51,391 nucleotides of DNA from an uncultured Oscillospiraceae bacterium. Lineage in GTDB: Bacteria > Bacillota > Clostridia > Oscillospirales > Oscillospiraceae. The stretch spans positions 1 through 51,391 of the forward strand of contig CAKTOW010000015.1 of assembly GCA_934590325.1 (NCBI GenBank), given 5' to 3'. The translations under genes and the position numbers were made by a program. The first letter of the stretch is position 1; each line of letters begins with the position of its first letter. Below, one piece after another: positions 44,618 to 49,998 of this stretch. The notes beneath the pieces are model-generated. The model ran no database searches, had not been told where the DNA came from, and was given only the letters and a program-made list of their open reading frames with translations.

Positions 44618-46856
44618 AGAAAAACAGCTTCTTGCCCACGATGCCCAGCACCATACAGACCACGGCGAAGGTCAGCGCGACCTGCAGTTCAGACGGCAGC
44701 ACCGTCCAGAAGCCGGTGAGCCACGCCGGGTAATCGCCGCCGAAGCCGCTGATCTGCTCCGTATACTCGTTGAACTTGGAGATGACCTCGTCCACGCTGG
44801 AGATGGCCTTGTCAAACAGCCGGACGATGAAGCCTATCAGCTTACCGGCGAAGGTGCCCAGCTTGGAGAACACCTTGACTACCAGCTGAGAGATAGAGCT
44901 GTTGCTGTAATCCTCATCTGGGGCACCGTTCCCGGTATGGTCCTCATAAGTCCTGCCGCAGCGGGAGCAGGTATAGACATCGTAGGCGGAGGCGGTCTCC
45001 TCGCCGGTGTCCGGGTCGGTGACGGCGTCCACATGGGACGATATGACCCAGTCATGGCCCAGCGGGTCGATGATTTCCGAGTAGCTGTCCCCACATTGGG
45101 AGCAGGTGGAGACCTGCAGGCCGGGCAGGGTACAGTCGGCGTCCTGTTCCATGTGCTGTTCATAGGTATGCTCACAGGTGGTGGAGCCGGAGGTGCTCTG
45201 CAGCTCGGCGAGGATGGCATCCAGACGTTCCAGCACCGGCGTCAGGTCCAGCTTCTCATCCAGCCACGTCTGGAACGCTTGCAGCCACGCGAGGATATTG
45301 CTGCTGCCGGAAACATCCGGGGGCGGAGCGCCGGTGTCGGTGTACCACTGTTCGCCGCAGACGGAGCACTGGTAGAGCGTATGGCCCTGGGTGGCCACGG
45401 TGCCGTCTGCGTTGTAGACCGTGTTGACGTGTTCTTTGACCTTCCAGTCGTGGCCTTTGGCGGCGAGGTTTTGTTCATACGTTTCGCCACACAAAGAACA
45501 GGTGTAGGACGCATGGCCGCCCTCCAGACAGGTGGGAGCCGTGTCTATGGTTTCCGTCCAATCGTGCTTGCAGCCGGTGGGGGTGTCGGGGTCCGTATCA
45601 TCGTCAGCCTCGACCACATAGTTGTAGGTGTTGGAAATATTGTTATTCGTAATGGTCACGTTGGTATCGCCAAACTGCACCGTAAGCTCAACGTCATTGT
45701 CCAGAGTGAGGAAGTACGTCCGGGACGAGTAATCGTATGACCACGATTTGATATCATAGTAGGTATTGGTGGTCATATCGTAATACTTGTTGTTGGTCTC
45801 ATCGACAATGGTGACGTCCGTATAGTAGTTGTCGGAGTTATCAACGTAGATACCGGTGAGGTTGTCAACACGATTGTTGATGGTATAGTCGTTAACAATG
45901 ACTGTCGATGCGGGAATAACTTCCCAAGCTGGGGTACGAATAGTAACAATTCGTTGATCGACGTAAGATGTATCAATTTGGTTACTATATTGACCGCCAG
46001 AAAAGTACGCATAAACCGTATCGCCAGAAGAAACGGTCCATTTAGTTCCCTCCGACTGATATTGACGCCAAGTCCCATCGACAGTCTTTGCGGTTAGTGT
46101 ATGCCCATCAACGGAAAATAAGGAATGTTCAAGAAATGGAGAAGACCAAATCAAAGTATACACGCCGGCGACAGGAACCGTGAATCGTAGGGTTTGATCC
46201 CTCTTGCCGAGCCTGTACTGGTATAAACGACCGTTATCGTAAGCGGAATTAATAACAATACACGAGCCCAAAAGACGAACATCATAAAAATCAGCATCAT
46301 AACCAGATAAATAAACAAAGTTTCCGGTCGTATCGATAGAAAATACTGGGTTTGCGAAGAACCCGCCAGCTTTGGACCAGTTAGAGACATCCGACCACTT
46401 GGGTTGCCATAGCAACTTTCCGTCGCTGGTATACCCTGTGGCTGGAAGCTGATTAACGTACTGGTTATAGTCCAGCTTCATATCATCCGGGCTTGTCCAT
46501 GTAGGTGTAGAGGGCGTTTCAGAACCGCCTCCGGAGCTACCGCCGCCAGACTCACCGGAGCCACTGCCGGAGCCGGAACTGCCACCGGAACCACCAAAGC
46601 CGCCACCGCCAAAGCCTCCGCCACGACCGCCGCCGCTGAAACCACCGCCGCCGGACCAGCCGCCGCGACTGCCGCCGCTGATACCGGTACCGGAACTGCT
46701 GTCACCAAAGAGCAGATTATAGACGATGTCCCAAAAAGTGGTCGGCTTATATGTACGGCTGCCGCCGCCGAAGCCATCGGCAAAAACCGGGGAAATACAC
46801 GAAGATGCTATTGTAATCGCGCAAATAACTGATATAATGCGTTTAGGGAGATACAA
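44613..46856 (-). CDS. pIII-like adsorption protein with Cys-rich repeats
   Basis: A 747-residue exported protein: signal peptide ending about residue 26 (SPVFA), a Gly/Ser-rich linker (about 60-115), a beta-rich domain, two tandem copies of an about 85-residue unit each carrying C-x-H, two CxxCG knuckles and GHDW (about 430-650), and a C-terminal membrane helix followed by KKLFFS. Signal peptide, glycine linker and C-terminal anchor match the pIII host-adsorption protein of filamentous phages. The start codon is TTG at 46856, after GGGTGGTGA. The 5' half has lower GC than its neighbours. Confidence 0.78.
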   Translation of the reverse strand: MYLPKRIISVICAITIASSCISPVFADGFGGGSRTYKPTTFWDIVYNLLFGDSSSGTGISGGSRGGWSGGGGFSGGGRGGGFGGGGFGGSGGSSGSGSGSGESGGGSSGGGSETPSTPTWTSPDDMKLDYNQYVNQLPATGYTSDGKLLWQPKWSDVSNWSKAGGFFANPVFSIDTTGNFVYLSGYDADFYDVRLLGSCIVINSAYDNGRLYQYRLGKRDQTLRFTVPVAGVYTLIWSSPFLEHSLFSVDGHTLTAKTVDGTWRQYQSEGTKWTVSSGDTVYAYFSGGQYSNQIDTSYVDQRIVTIRTPAWEVIPASTVIVNDYTINNRVDNLTGIYVDNSDNYYTDVTIVDETNNKYYDMTTNTYYDIKSWSYDYSSRTYFLTLDNDVELTVQFGDTNVTITNNNISNTYNYVVEADDDTDPDTPTGCKHDWTETIDTAPTCLEGGHASYTCSLCGETYEQNLAAKGHDWKVKEHVNTVYNADGTVATQGHTLYQCSVCGEQWYTDTGAPPPDVSGSSNILAWLQAFQTWLDEKLDLTPVLERLDAILAELQSTSGSTTCEHTYEQHMEQDADCTLPGLQVSTCSQCGDSYSEIIDPLGHDWVISSHVDAVTDPDTGEETASAYDVYTCSRCGRTYEDHTGNGAPDEDYSNSSISQLVVKVFSKLGTFAGKLIGFIVRLFDKAISSVDEVISKFNEYTEQISGFGGDYPAWLTGFWTVLPSELQVALTFAVVCMVLGIVGKKLFFS
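46811..46838 (+). promoter_or_regulatory. promoter of the plus-strand 61-residue gene
   Basis: -35 TTGTAA (46811-46816), 16-nt spacer, perfect -10 TATAAT (46833-46838). It lies inside the first codons of the pIII-like gene on the other strand. Confidence 0.7.
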
Positions 46857-46881
46857 AAAATCACCACCCGGAGGAGAGAAT

Positions 46882-47067
46882 ATGAACCACTACATATACG
46901 CCCAGATACTGAATATGCAGGCCATGGCAAAAACCTTTGGGCAGTCCTGCGAACTGGCGGCCATGAAGGATGACGGCCAGATCAGCAAGGACGAAGTCAA
47001 GCAGCTGAAGCGTATCAAAGCCGCCGTGGAAGCGTTCTGTAAGGAACTGGATAAAGTGAAGGACTAA
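46882..47067 (+). CDS. small helical protein encoded against the phage operon
   Basis: A 61-residue protein, MNHYIYAQILNMQAMAKTFG..., mostly helical and charged, without a membrane segment. GGAGGAG lies 5 nt before the ATG. It has its own promoter upstream and a terminator directly downstream, so it is an independent unit that runs opposite to the virion genes. This is the usual place for a prophage-expressed control or immunity function, but the sequence matches no family I know. Confidence 0.72.
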   Translation: MNHYIYAQILNMQAMAKTFGQSCELAAMKDDGQISKDEVKQLKRIKAAVEAFCKELDKVKD

Positions 47068-47070
47068 TCT

Positions 47071-47307
47071 CTAATCCCTCGCCGCAGGCGGGGGATTTTT
47101 CTTTGTAACACACTTTCCCGATCTGACGCCGGGCATCGAAGATCTATCTGTGTTACGCTTCTTCATCGGCGCGGCCTTGCCGCCAAAACGCTGGGGGAAC
47201 AGCCAGCGCAGCAGGCGCATGACCACCCAAACCATGAGACAGGACACCAGCACGAGGATGAACAGGCAGACCAGCACAATGGCCGCCGTGACGAGAAACT
47301 TTATCAT
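47071..47307 (-). CDS. small phage membrane protein (78 residues)
   Basis: MIKFLVTAAIVLVCLF... has one long N-terminal membrane helix (about 3-30), then a basic tail. The frame reads through element E5 and the opposing terminator, so the last 25 or so residues are encoded by these elements and may be a later addition. The ATG at 47307 is preceded by GAGTGAGG. Confidence 0.6.
   Translation of the reverse strand: MIKFLVTAAIVLVCLFILVLVSCLMVWVVMRLLRWLFPQRFGGKAAPMKKRNTDRSSMPGVRSGKCVTKKNPPPAARD
47074..47100 (+). terminator. terminator of the plus-strand 61-residue gene
   Basis: ATCCC-T-CGCC, loop gca, GGCG-G-GGGAT, then five T. It lies 7 nt after the stop. Confidence 0.85.
47104..47157. repeat. 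palindromic element E5 (54 bp)
   Basis: Outer arms TGTAACACA and TGTGTTACG; inner GATCT/AGATC pairing. Exactly 54 bp. It separates the coat module from the pIII-like module and is translated as part of the 78-residue frame. Confidence 0.85.
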
Positions 47308-47322
47308 AGCAATACCTCACTC

Positions 47323-47484
47323 TCAAAATCGTTTTGACCTGCGGTAGATATATAGCAACAGACCGGCTACCACGCCCAGCAGTGCCGCCGTCATGAAGAA
47401 CGCCAGCAGCGGCTCGGCAAACACCGCCGAGAAAACGCCGCTGATCAGCGCACAGATACCGGTCAGAAATGCGGAAACAGTCAT
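47323..47484 (-). CDS. second pVIII-like small coat-type protein (53 residues)
   Basis: MTVSAFLTGICALISG... with central hydrophobic stretch FFMTAALLGVVAGLLL and basic end YRRSKRF. The plan resembles the major coat protein upstream (short N-terminal part, motif near -EPLLAFF-/-NPILTLF-, hydrophobic core, basic tail), so it may be a paralogous minor coat. ATG at 47484, with GGAGG 5 nt upstream. It is below the size cut-off of most gene finders. Confidence 0.75.
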   Translation of the reverse strand: MTVSAFLTGICALISGVFSAVFAEPLLAFFMTAALLGVVAGLLLYIYRRSKRF

Positions 47485-47498
47485 AGTTACCTCCAAAA

Positions 47499-47532
47499 GA
47501 GAAAGGGGTATGGGGCGTTCCCCATACCCCTT
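47499..47532 (-). terminator. terminator after the major coat gene
   Basis: AAGGGGTATGGGG-aacg-CCCCATACCCCTT followed on the minus strand by a T-rich tract. In Ff-type phages a terminator directly after gene VIII keeps the coat mRNA far more abundant than downstream mRNAs; the same logic fits here. Confidence 0.82.
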
Positions 47533-47542
47533 GTGTGCGGCA

Positions 47543-47725
47543 TCAGCCGCGGGCAGCGCGCTTGGCCTTGCGGAAGATGGAAAAGCCCAGAGTCACCAGA
47601 CCGGCGCAGATGAACAGCGTCAGAATGGGATTGGCGGTCATGATGTCCCAGACATCACCGACCAGCGTAGCCAGCGTACTGGTGTTACCAAGGATGGTAG
47701 CAATGGTGGTGGAAGCAGCAGTCTC
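47543..47725 (-). CDS. major coat protein (pVIII-like) with GAG start codon
   Basis: A 60-codon frame, GAG-ACT-GCT-GCT..., encoding (start)-TAASTTIATILGNTSTL..., a hydrophobic core (about 34-51) and the basic tail RKAKRAARG: the plan of a filamentous-phage major coat, followed at once by a terminator. No ATG, GTG or TTG lies in frame between the upstream stop TGA (47743-47741) and codon 29. The ribosome site AAGGAGGG (47740-47733) is exactly 7 nt before GAG. The only near-cognate codon early in the frame is ATT at codon 8, 28 nt from the ribosome site. A tRNA with anticodon CUC, complementary to GAG, is encoded 27 nt upstream. I infer that GAG is the start codon. Whether the first residue is Met or Glu cannot be told. 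Confidence 0.75.
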   Translation of the reverse strand, partial: ETAASTTIATILGNTSTLATLVGDVWDIMTANPILTLFICAGLVTLGFSIFRKAKRAARG

Positions 47726-47752
47726 GGCAGTGCCCTCCTTTCATAGATTTGA

Positions 47753-47827
47753 TGGTTGCGGGAGGAGGAGTCGAACCTCCATCTCCGGGGTGAGAACCCG
47801 GCCAGCTACCCTTACTCACATCCCGCC
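47753..47827 (-). tRNA. phage tRNA with anticodon CUC and initiator-tRNA features
   Basis: 75 nt including an encoded CCA. Acceptor GGCGGGA/TCCCGCA pairs at 2:71 to 7:66 but leaves G1 opposite A72 unpaired; discriminator A73. Anticodon stem CCGGG/CCCGG has the three G:C pairs (29-31 with 39-41) of initiator tRNAs; loop TTCTCAC gives anticodon CTC. T arm GGAGG-TTCGACT-CCTCC is canonical. The D arm contains GGTAGCT, as in tRNA-fMet, and can form A11:U24, but one extra base at 8-10 makes it irregular. The 1:72 mismatch with G2-C71, C3-G70, G4-C69 and A11:U24 are the known formylation and initiation determinants. The 3' end CCCGCAACCA equals that of tRNA-fMet. An ordinary tRNA-Glu is the alternative but does not explain these features. 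Confidence 0.72.
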
Positions 47828-47828
47828 A

Positions 47829-47893
47829 TGTAACACACTGCGGTGTTGATCGGCTCGGCGATCCGCGCCGCAGCGTGTCATTGTTGTGTTACA
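47829..47893. repeat. palindromic element E6 (65 bp)
   Basis: Outer arms TGTAACACA and TGTGTTACA; inner hairpins CTGCGG/CCGCAG and GATCG/CGATC. Exactly 65 bp. It ends 1 nt before the tRNA 5' end and supplies the TAA stop of the upstream RHH-like gene (47891-47889). Confidence 0.85.
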
Positions 47894-48185
47894 GCTTTGT
47901 CTCGAACTCCTTGAAGCACTGTTCCAGACCTTTGAGCCGATTTTCAAGGGAGATCATGAATGTCTGTGCGTCACGGTAACGGTCCGAGAGAGCGAAGTAG
48001 CTTTCTTTCGCCTTCTGATACCGCGCCTCCATGTCCCGGAGCTGCCGTTCCTTCTCCGGCAGCAGCATGTAGCAGTTGTAGACCAGGCGCTCGAACTTCT
48101 GGGTGAAGTTATCGCCTACCTGCTGCTCGATGATCTCTATCAGCTCGTCCGAGAACCGGACGGAACGGATGTTGTTCTTTGCCAT
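47889..48185 (-). CDS. ribbon-helix-helix-like protein with coiled coil
   Basis: A 98-residue protein. The N-terminal part (SVRFSDELIEIIEQQVGDNFTQKFERLVYN, split) looks like a ribbon-helix-helix DNA-binding fold; the C-terminal half is a charged coiled coil. GGAGG precedes the ATG by 5 nt and overlaps the end of the 58-residue gene. A phage regulator is likely; it is a candidate to bind the palindromic elements. Its stop codon lies inside E6. Confidence 0.72.
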   Translation of the reverse strand: MAKNNIRSVRFSDELIEIIEQQVGDNFTQKFERLVYNCYMLLPEKERQLRDMEARYQKAKESYFALSDRYRDAQTFMISLENRLKGLEQCFKEFETKL

Positions 48186-48186
48186 G

Positions 48187-48363
48187 TTATCCTCCTATGC
48201 CGGTCTGCAGCCAGTGGAACAGGAACCGTCCCAGCGCATAGGCGAAGCCGCCTATCACGCACCACTTGAGCCTGTCACAAAACCGCATGACCTTCCTCCT
48301 GTACTTGTACCATGCGTGGCGGAGACACCGCCACACGGCGTAGAATATCTGAAACTCGTTCAT
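48187..48363 (-). CDS. small basic phage protein (58 residues)
   Basis: MNEFQIFYAVWRCLRHAWYK... is rich in Arg, Trp and Tyr, with one hydrophobic helix (about 35-50). The ATG overlaps the rep stop as TCAT/ATGA, so it should be translated by coupling. It lies between the replication and RHH-like genes. Function unknown. Confidence 0.68.
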   Translation of the reverse strand: MNEFQIFYAVWRCLRHAWYKYRRKVMRFCDRLKWCVIGGFAYALGRFLFHWLQTGIGG

Positions 48364-49304
48364 GTCATATACCGTCCCGCCATCGCCGAGAGCCTGTCAG
48401 CCTTGTACTGCTGTACCAGCCGGGTATACTTGGGGTTCTCCACCGTGGGACGTTCCCTGATCAGACGCTGGAACTCATGTATGCCGTAGATCTGAAGCAG
48501 GGCGTCTATGGCGTTGCCCGCCTGATTGACCACATACTCACGGCAGCGGTCTATGTTGTAGTCCATGCCCGGTGCCGTATATATCTTGATGGGCGTCAGC
48601 ACCTCCAGCATATCCAGCCAGTAATCCGTCATCTGCCAGCGCCACTTGTTGGTATCGGTATCATCCGGAATGACATACCGAAGGTAGTTCAGCAGCACAC
48701 CGGAGAACGCCTCGCCCACGGTCATGGGTATCTTGGTGAACTGCAGCGCCCGGTCGTCCCGGAGCTGCATCTCTACGCGAACCCAGTGGGTGCCCGGCTC
48801 ACAGTGCCGTTCGGCGGCCTTGTCGTAGATACGGACAAGTACCTTGCTCTGCGGGCTTCCGATCTGCACCGTGGAGCCCTTGGAGCTGAGCACGGTCTCC
48901 CAATAGTCGCTGCGGCTGACGTAATGCTTGCGGCGGGTGTTCTCCACGACTTCGTCTATATCCAGTATGCCGGTGTGGTCATCAAAGGCCACGTCCAGAC
49001 GGGTGATCTTCAGCTGCTGGGCGGCTATCCAGCCGAACAGGTCGTCCCAGCTTTTGGCGGAGAGGGACTCGAACGTCCGGCAGCCTTGACCTGACATCTC
49101 CACCCACACGCCCATATCCTCCCGGCCGTTGTAGTGGACGCTGATGCAGGAGAAGTATTTGCGGTCACGGTAGCCGTGCGCGCCCTTGGTCTCCTGCCAC
49201 GGACAATGGGTAAGCCCCAGCGCTTCTATAAGCTGTTCCGGGGTGTGGTTCTTGCTTGTGAATGAAAGCCAGTCGTAAAGAACGATGTTCTCCTTTCCTT
49301 CCAT
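48360..49304 (-). CDS. phage replication initiation protein (Rep_trans/RstA-like)
   Basis: A 314-residue protein with the motifs of the Rep_trans/RstA rolling-circle group: LYDWLSFT near the N-terminus, KITRLDVAFDDH in the middle, VRIYDKAAER and WVRVEMQL. The catalytic tyrosine is expected in the YDK motif. It nicks the double-stranded origin to start rolling-circle replication of the filamentous phage. AGGGGGT precedes the ATG at 49304. The two stable hairpins just upstream may include the origin. Confidence 0.87.
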   Translation of the reverse strand: MEGKENIVLYDWLSFTSKNHTPEQLIEALGLTHCPWQETKGAHGYRDRKYFSCISVHYNGREDMGVWVEMSGQGCRTFESLSAKSWDDLFGWIAAQQLKITRLDVAFDDHTGILDIDEVVENTRRKHYVSRSDYWETVLSSKGSTVQIGSPQSKVLVRIYDKAAERHCEPGTHWVRVEMQLRDDRALQFTKIPMTVGEAFSGVLLNYLRYVIPDDTDTNKWRWQMTDYWLDMLEVLTPIKIYTAPGMDYNIDRCREYVVNQAGNAIDALLQIYGIHEFQRLIRERPTVENPKYTRLVQQYKADRLSAMAGRYMT

Positions 49305-49336
49305 AACAGACCCCCTAACCGGCTATCTTGTAGGTA

Positions 49337-49386
49337 GTGACCCCCTGTTAGCGGGGGGTCACGCCGGGAGGAGCAACCTCCCGGCG
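49337..49386. other. tandem hairpins upstream of rep (replication origin candidate)
   Basis: Two perfect inverted repeats lie back to back: GTGACCCCC/GGGGGTCAC (49337-49362) and CGCCGGGAGG/CCTCCCGGCG (49362-49386), between the SSB-like and Rep genes. Neither has a T run. Rolling-circle origins of phages and pT181-type plasmids are such hairpins, though a transcript attenuator is also possible. Confidence 0.5.
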
Positions 49387-49416
49387 TTGCAGGGATGAGG
49401 GGTTTGCGAAATGGCC

Positions 49417-49764
49417 TTAGAAGGAGACTTCGTTCAGCTCGACAGAAACTCCGGTAGACGCAGCCAGCGACACGCGCTTTTTCTCGTCGAAATACAGATT
49501 GACAACTTCCAGAGGCTTGAGGTCTTTCCATACGGCGTTGGACACGCAGCGCAGCTTCTCAGCCTTCATGCCGTTGGCGTTGTAGTTGTCAGACTTGTAG
49601 GAGCTGACTGGGGAGATGACGAACAGCTGATAGTACGGCCGCATGACGATGACCTTCTGGCCCTTGTCGTCCTCGCGCTCGGTCTCCATCTGACCTTCCG
49701 CCCAACCAGTTACGACCCACTCACGTTCTTTGAATGTGTACAGCTTGCTTTCGTTTGCGCTCAT
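49417..49764 (-). CDS. putative single-strand DNA-binding protein of the phage
   Basis: A 115-residue soluble protein, beta-rich, without membrane segments. It is first in the replication module, directly before rep, where filamentous phages encode their gene V-type single-strand binding protein. I recognise no diagnostic motif, so the function rests on position and size. Confidence 0.5.
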   Translation of the reverse strand: MSANESKLYTFKEREWVVTGWAEGQMETEREDDKGQKVIVMRPYYQLFVISPVSSYKSDNYNANGMKAEKLRCVSNAVWKDLKPLEVVNLYFDEKKRVSLAASTGVSVELNEVSF

Positions 49765-49807
49765 ATAGAGCCTCTCTTTCCGCCCATATAGGGCTGTGTA
49801 GTATTAA

Positions 49808-49840
49808 GGACAGGCCCGGATCAGTTGATCCAGCCTGTCC
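49808..49840. other. long hairpin near the right prophage end (packaging signal or operator candidate)
   Basis: GGACAGGC-cc-GGATCA-loop-TGATCC-a-GCCTGTCC forms a nearly perfect stem of 14 pairs with a 2/1 internal bulge. It sits in the leader of the SSB-like gene, 22 nt from the end repeat. Filamentous phage DNA carries one such hairpin as packaging signal in its non-coding region. Confidence 0.45.
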
Positions 49841-49861
49841 AAGTACATATTAAAACCTGCG

Positions 49862-49875
49862 TGTTGTTTTACCGG
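49862..49875. repeat. right end repeat of the prophage (attR candidate)
   Basis: TGTTGTTTTACCGG, identical to 41079-41092. The promoter of the tRNA-Ala gene begins 12 nt further right. Confidence 0.6.
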
Positions 49876-49887
49876 AAGAAATTCCTC

Positions 49888-49915
49888 TTGCTTTTTTGCA
49901 GAAAATGTGTATAAT
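49888..49915 (+). promoter_or_regulatory. tRNA-Ala promoter
   Basis: -35 TTGCTT (49888-49893), 16-nt spacer, perfect -10 TATAAT (49910-49915). Confidence 0.7.
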
Positions 49916-49937
49916 AACAGGGTACGCAAGTGAATAC

Positions 49938-49962
49938 GGGCTTGTAGCTCAGCTGGGAGAGC
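49938..49962 (+). pseudogene. 5' fragment of tRNA-Ala (partial duplicate)
   Basis: The first 25 nt of the intact tRNA at 49999 (GGGCTTGTAGCTCAGCTGGG and 5 more) occur here identically, then the sequence diverges. The copy holds only acceptor 5' strand and D arm, so it cannot be functional. It is a remnant of a duplication or of an element inserted into the tRNA. Confidence 0.8.
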
Positions 49963-49998
49963 AGGCCTGACATATTGCAACGTGACAACTTCATATTC

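Larger units (their letters stand above)
41079..49875 (-). mobile_element. inovirus (filamentous phage) prophage
   Basis: An 8.8-kb segment with the full gene set of a filamentous phage: SSB-like, Rep, tRNA, major coat, minor coats, pIII-like adsorption protein, Zot/pI ATPase, all on the minus strand in the usual functional order, plus an IS30 transposase and one small gene on the plus strand. Genes are short, tightly packed and often overlap as TGATG. The ends are set by the direct repeat TGTTGTTTTACCGG. No tyrosine or serine integrase is present, so integration may use the transposase or host Xer recombinases. Confidence 0.88.

Noticed and set aside
47543..47641. Coat translation starting at the in-frame ATG of codon 29
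   Set aside because: It has no ribosome site at proper spacing and would delete half the coat; the strong AAGGAGGG lies before GAG.
47690..47747. ATG at 47747 on the minus strand just before the coat gene
   Set aside because: It is in another frame, overlaps the ribosome site and gives only a 19-residue Cys/His-rich peptide before a stop, so it cannot start the coat protein.
47753..47827. Ordinary elongator tRNA-Glu
   Set aside because: Unpaired 1:72, three GC pairs in the anticodon stem and the fMet-like 3' end are not expected; kept as the fallback reading.
41145..47893. Palindromic elements as integron attC sites
   Set aside because: attC needs GTTRRRY/RYYYAAC core boxes; TGTGTTACA does not fit and no tyrosine integrase is present.
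41145..47893. Palindromic elements as rho-independent terminators
   Set aside because: They lack T runs and lie within transcribed or even translated regions (E5); clear separate terminators exist nearby.
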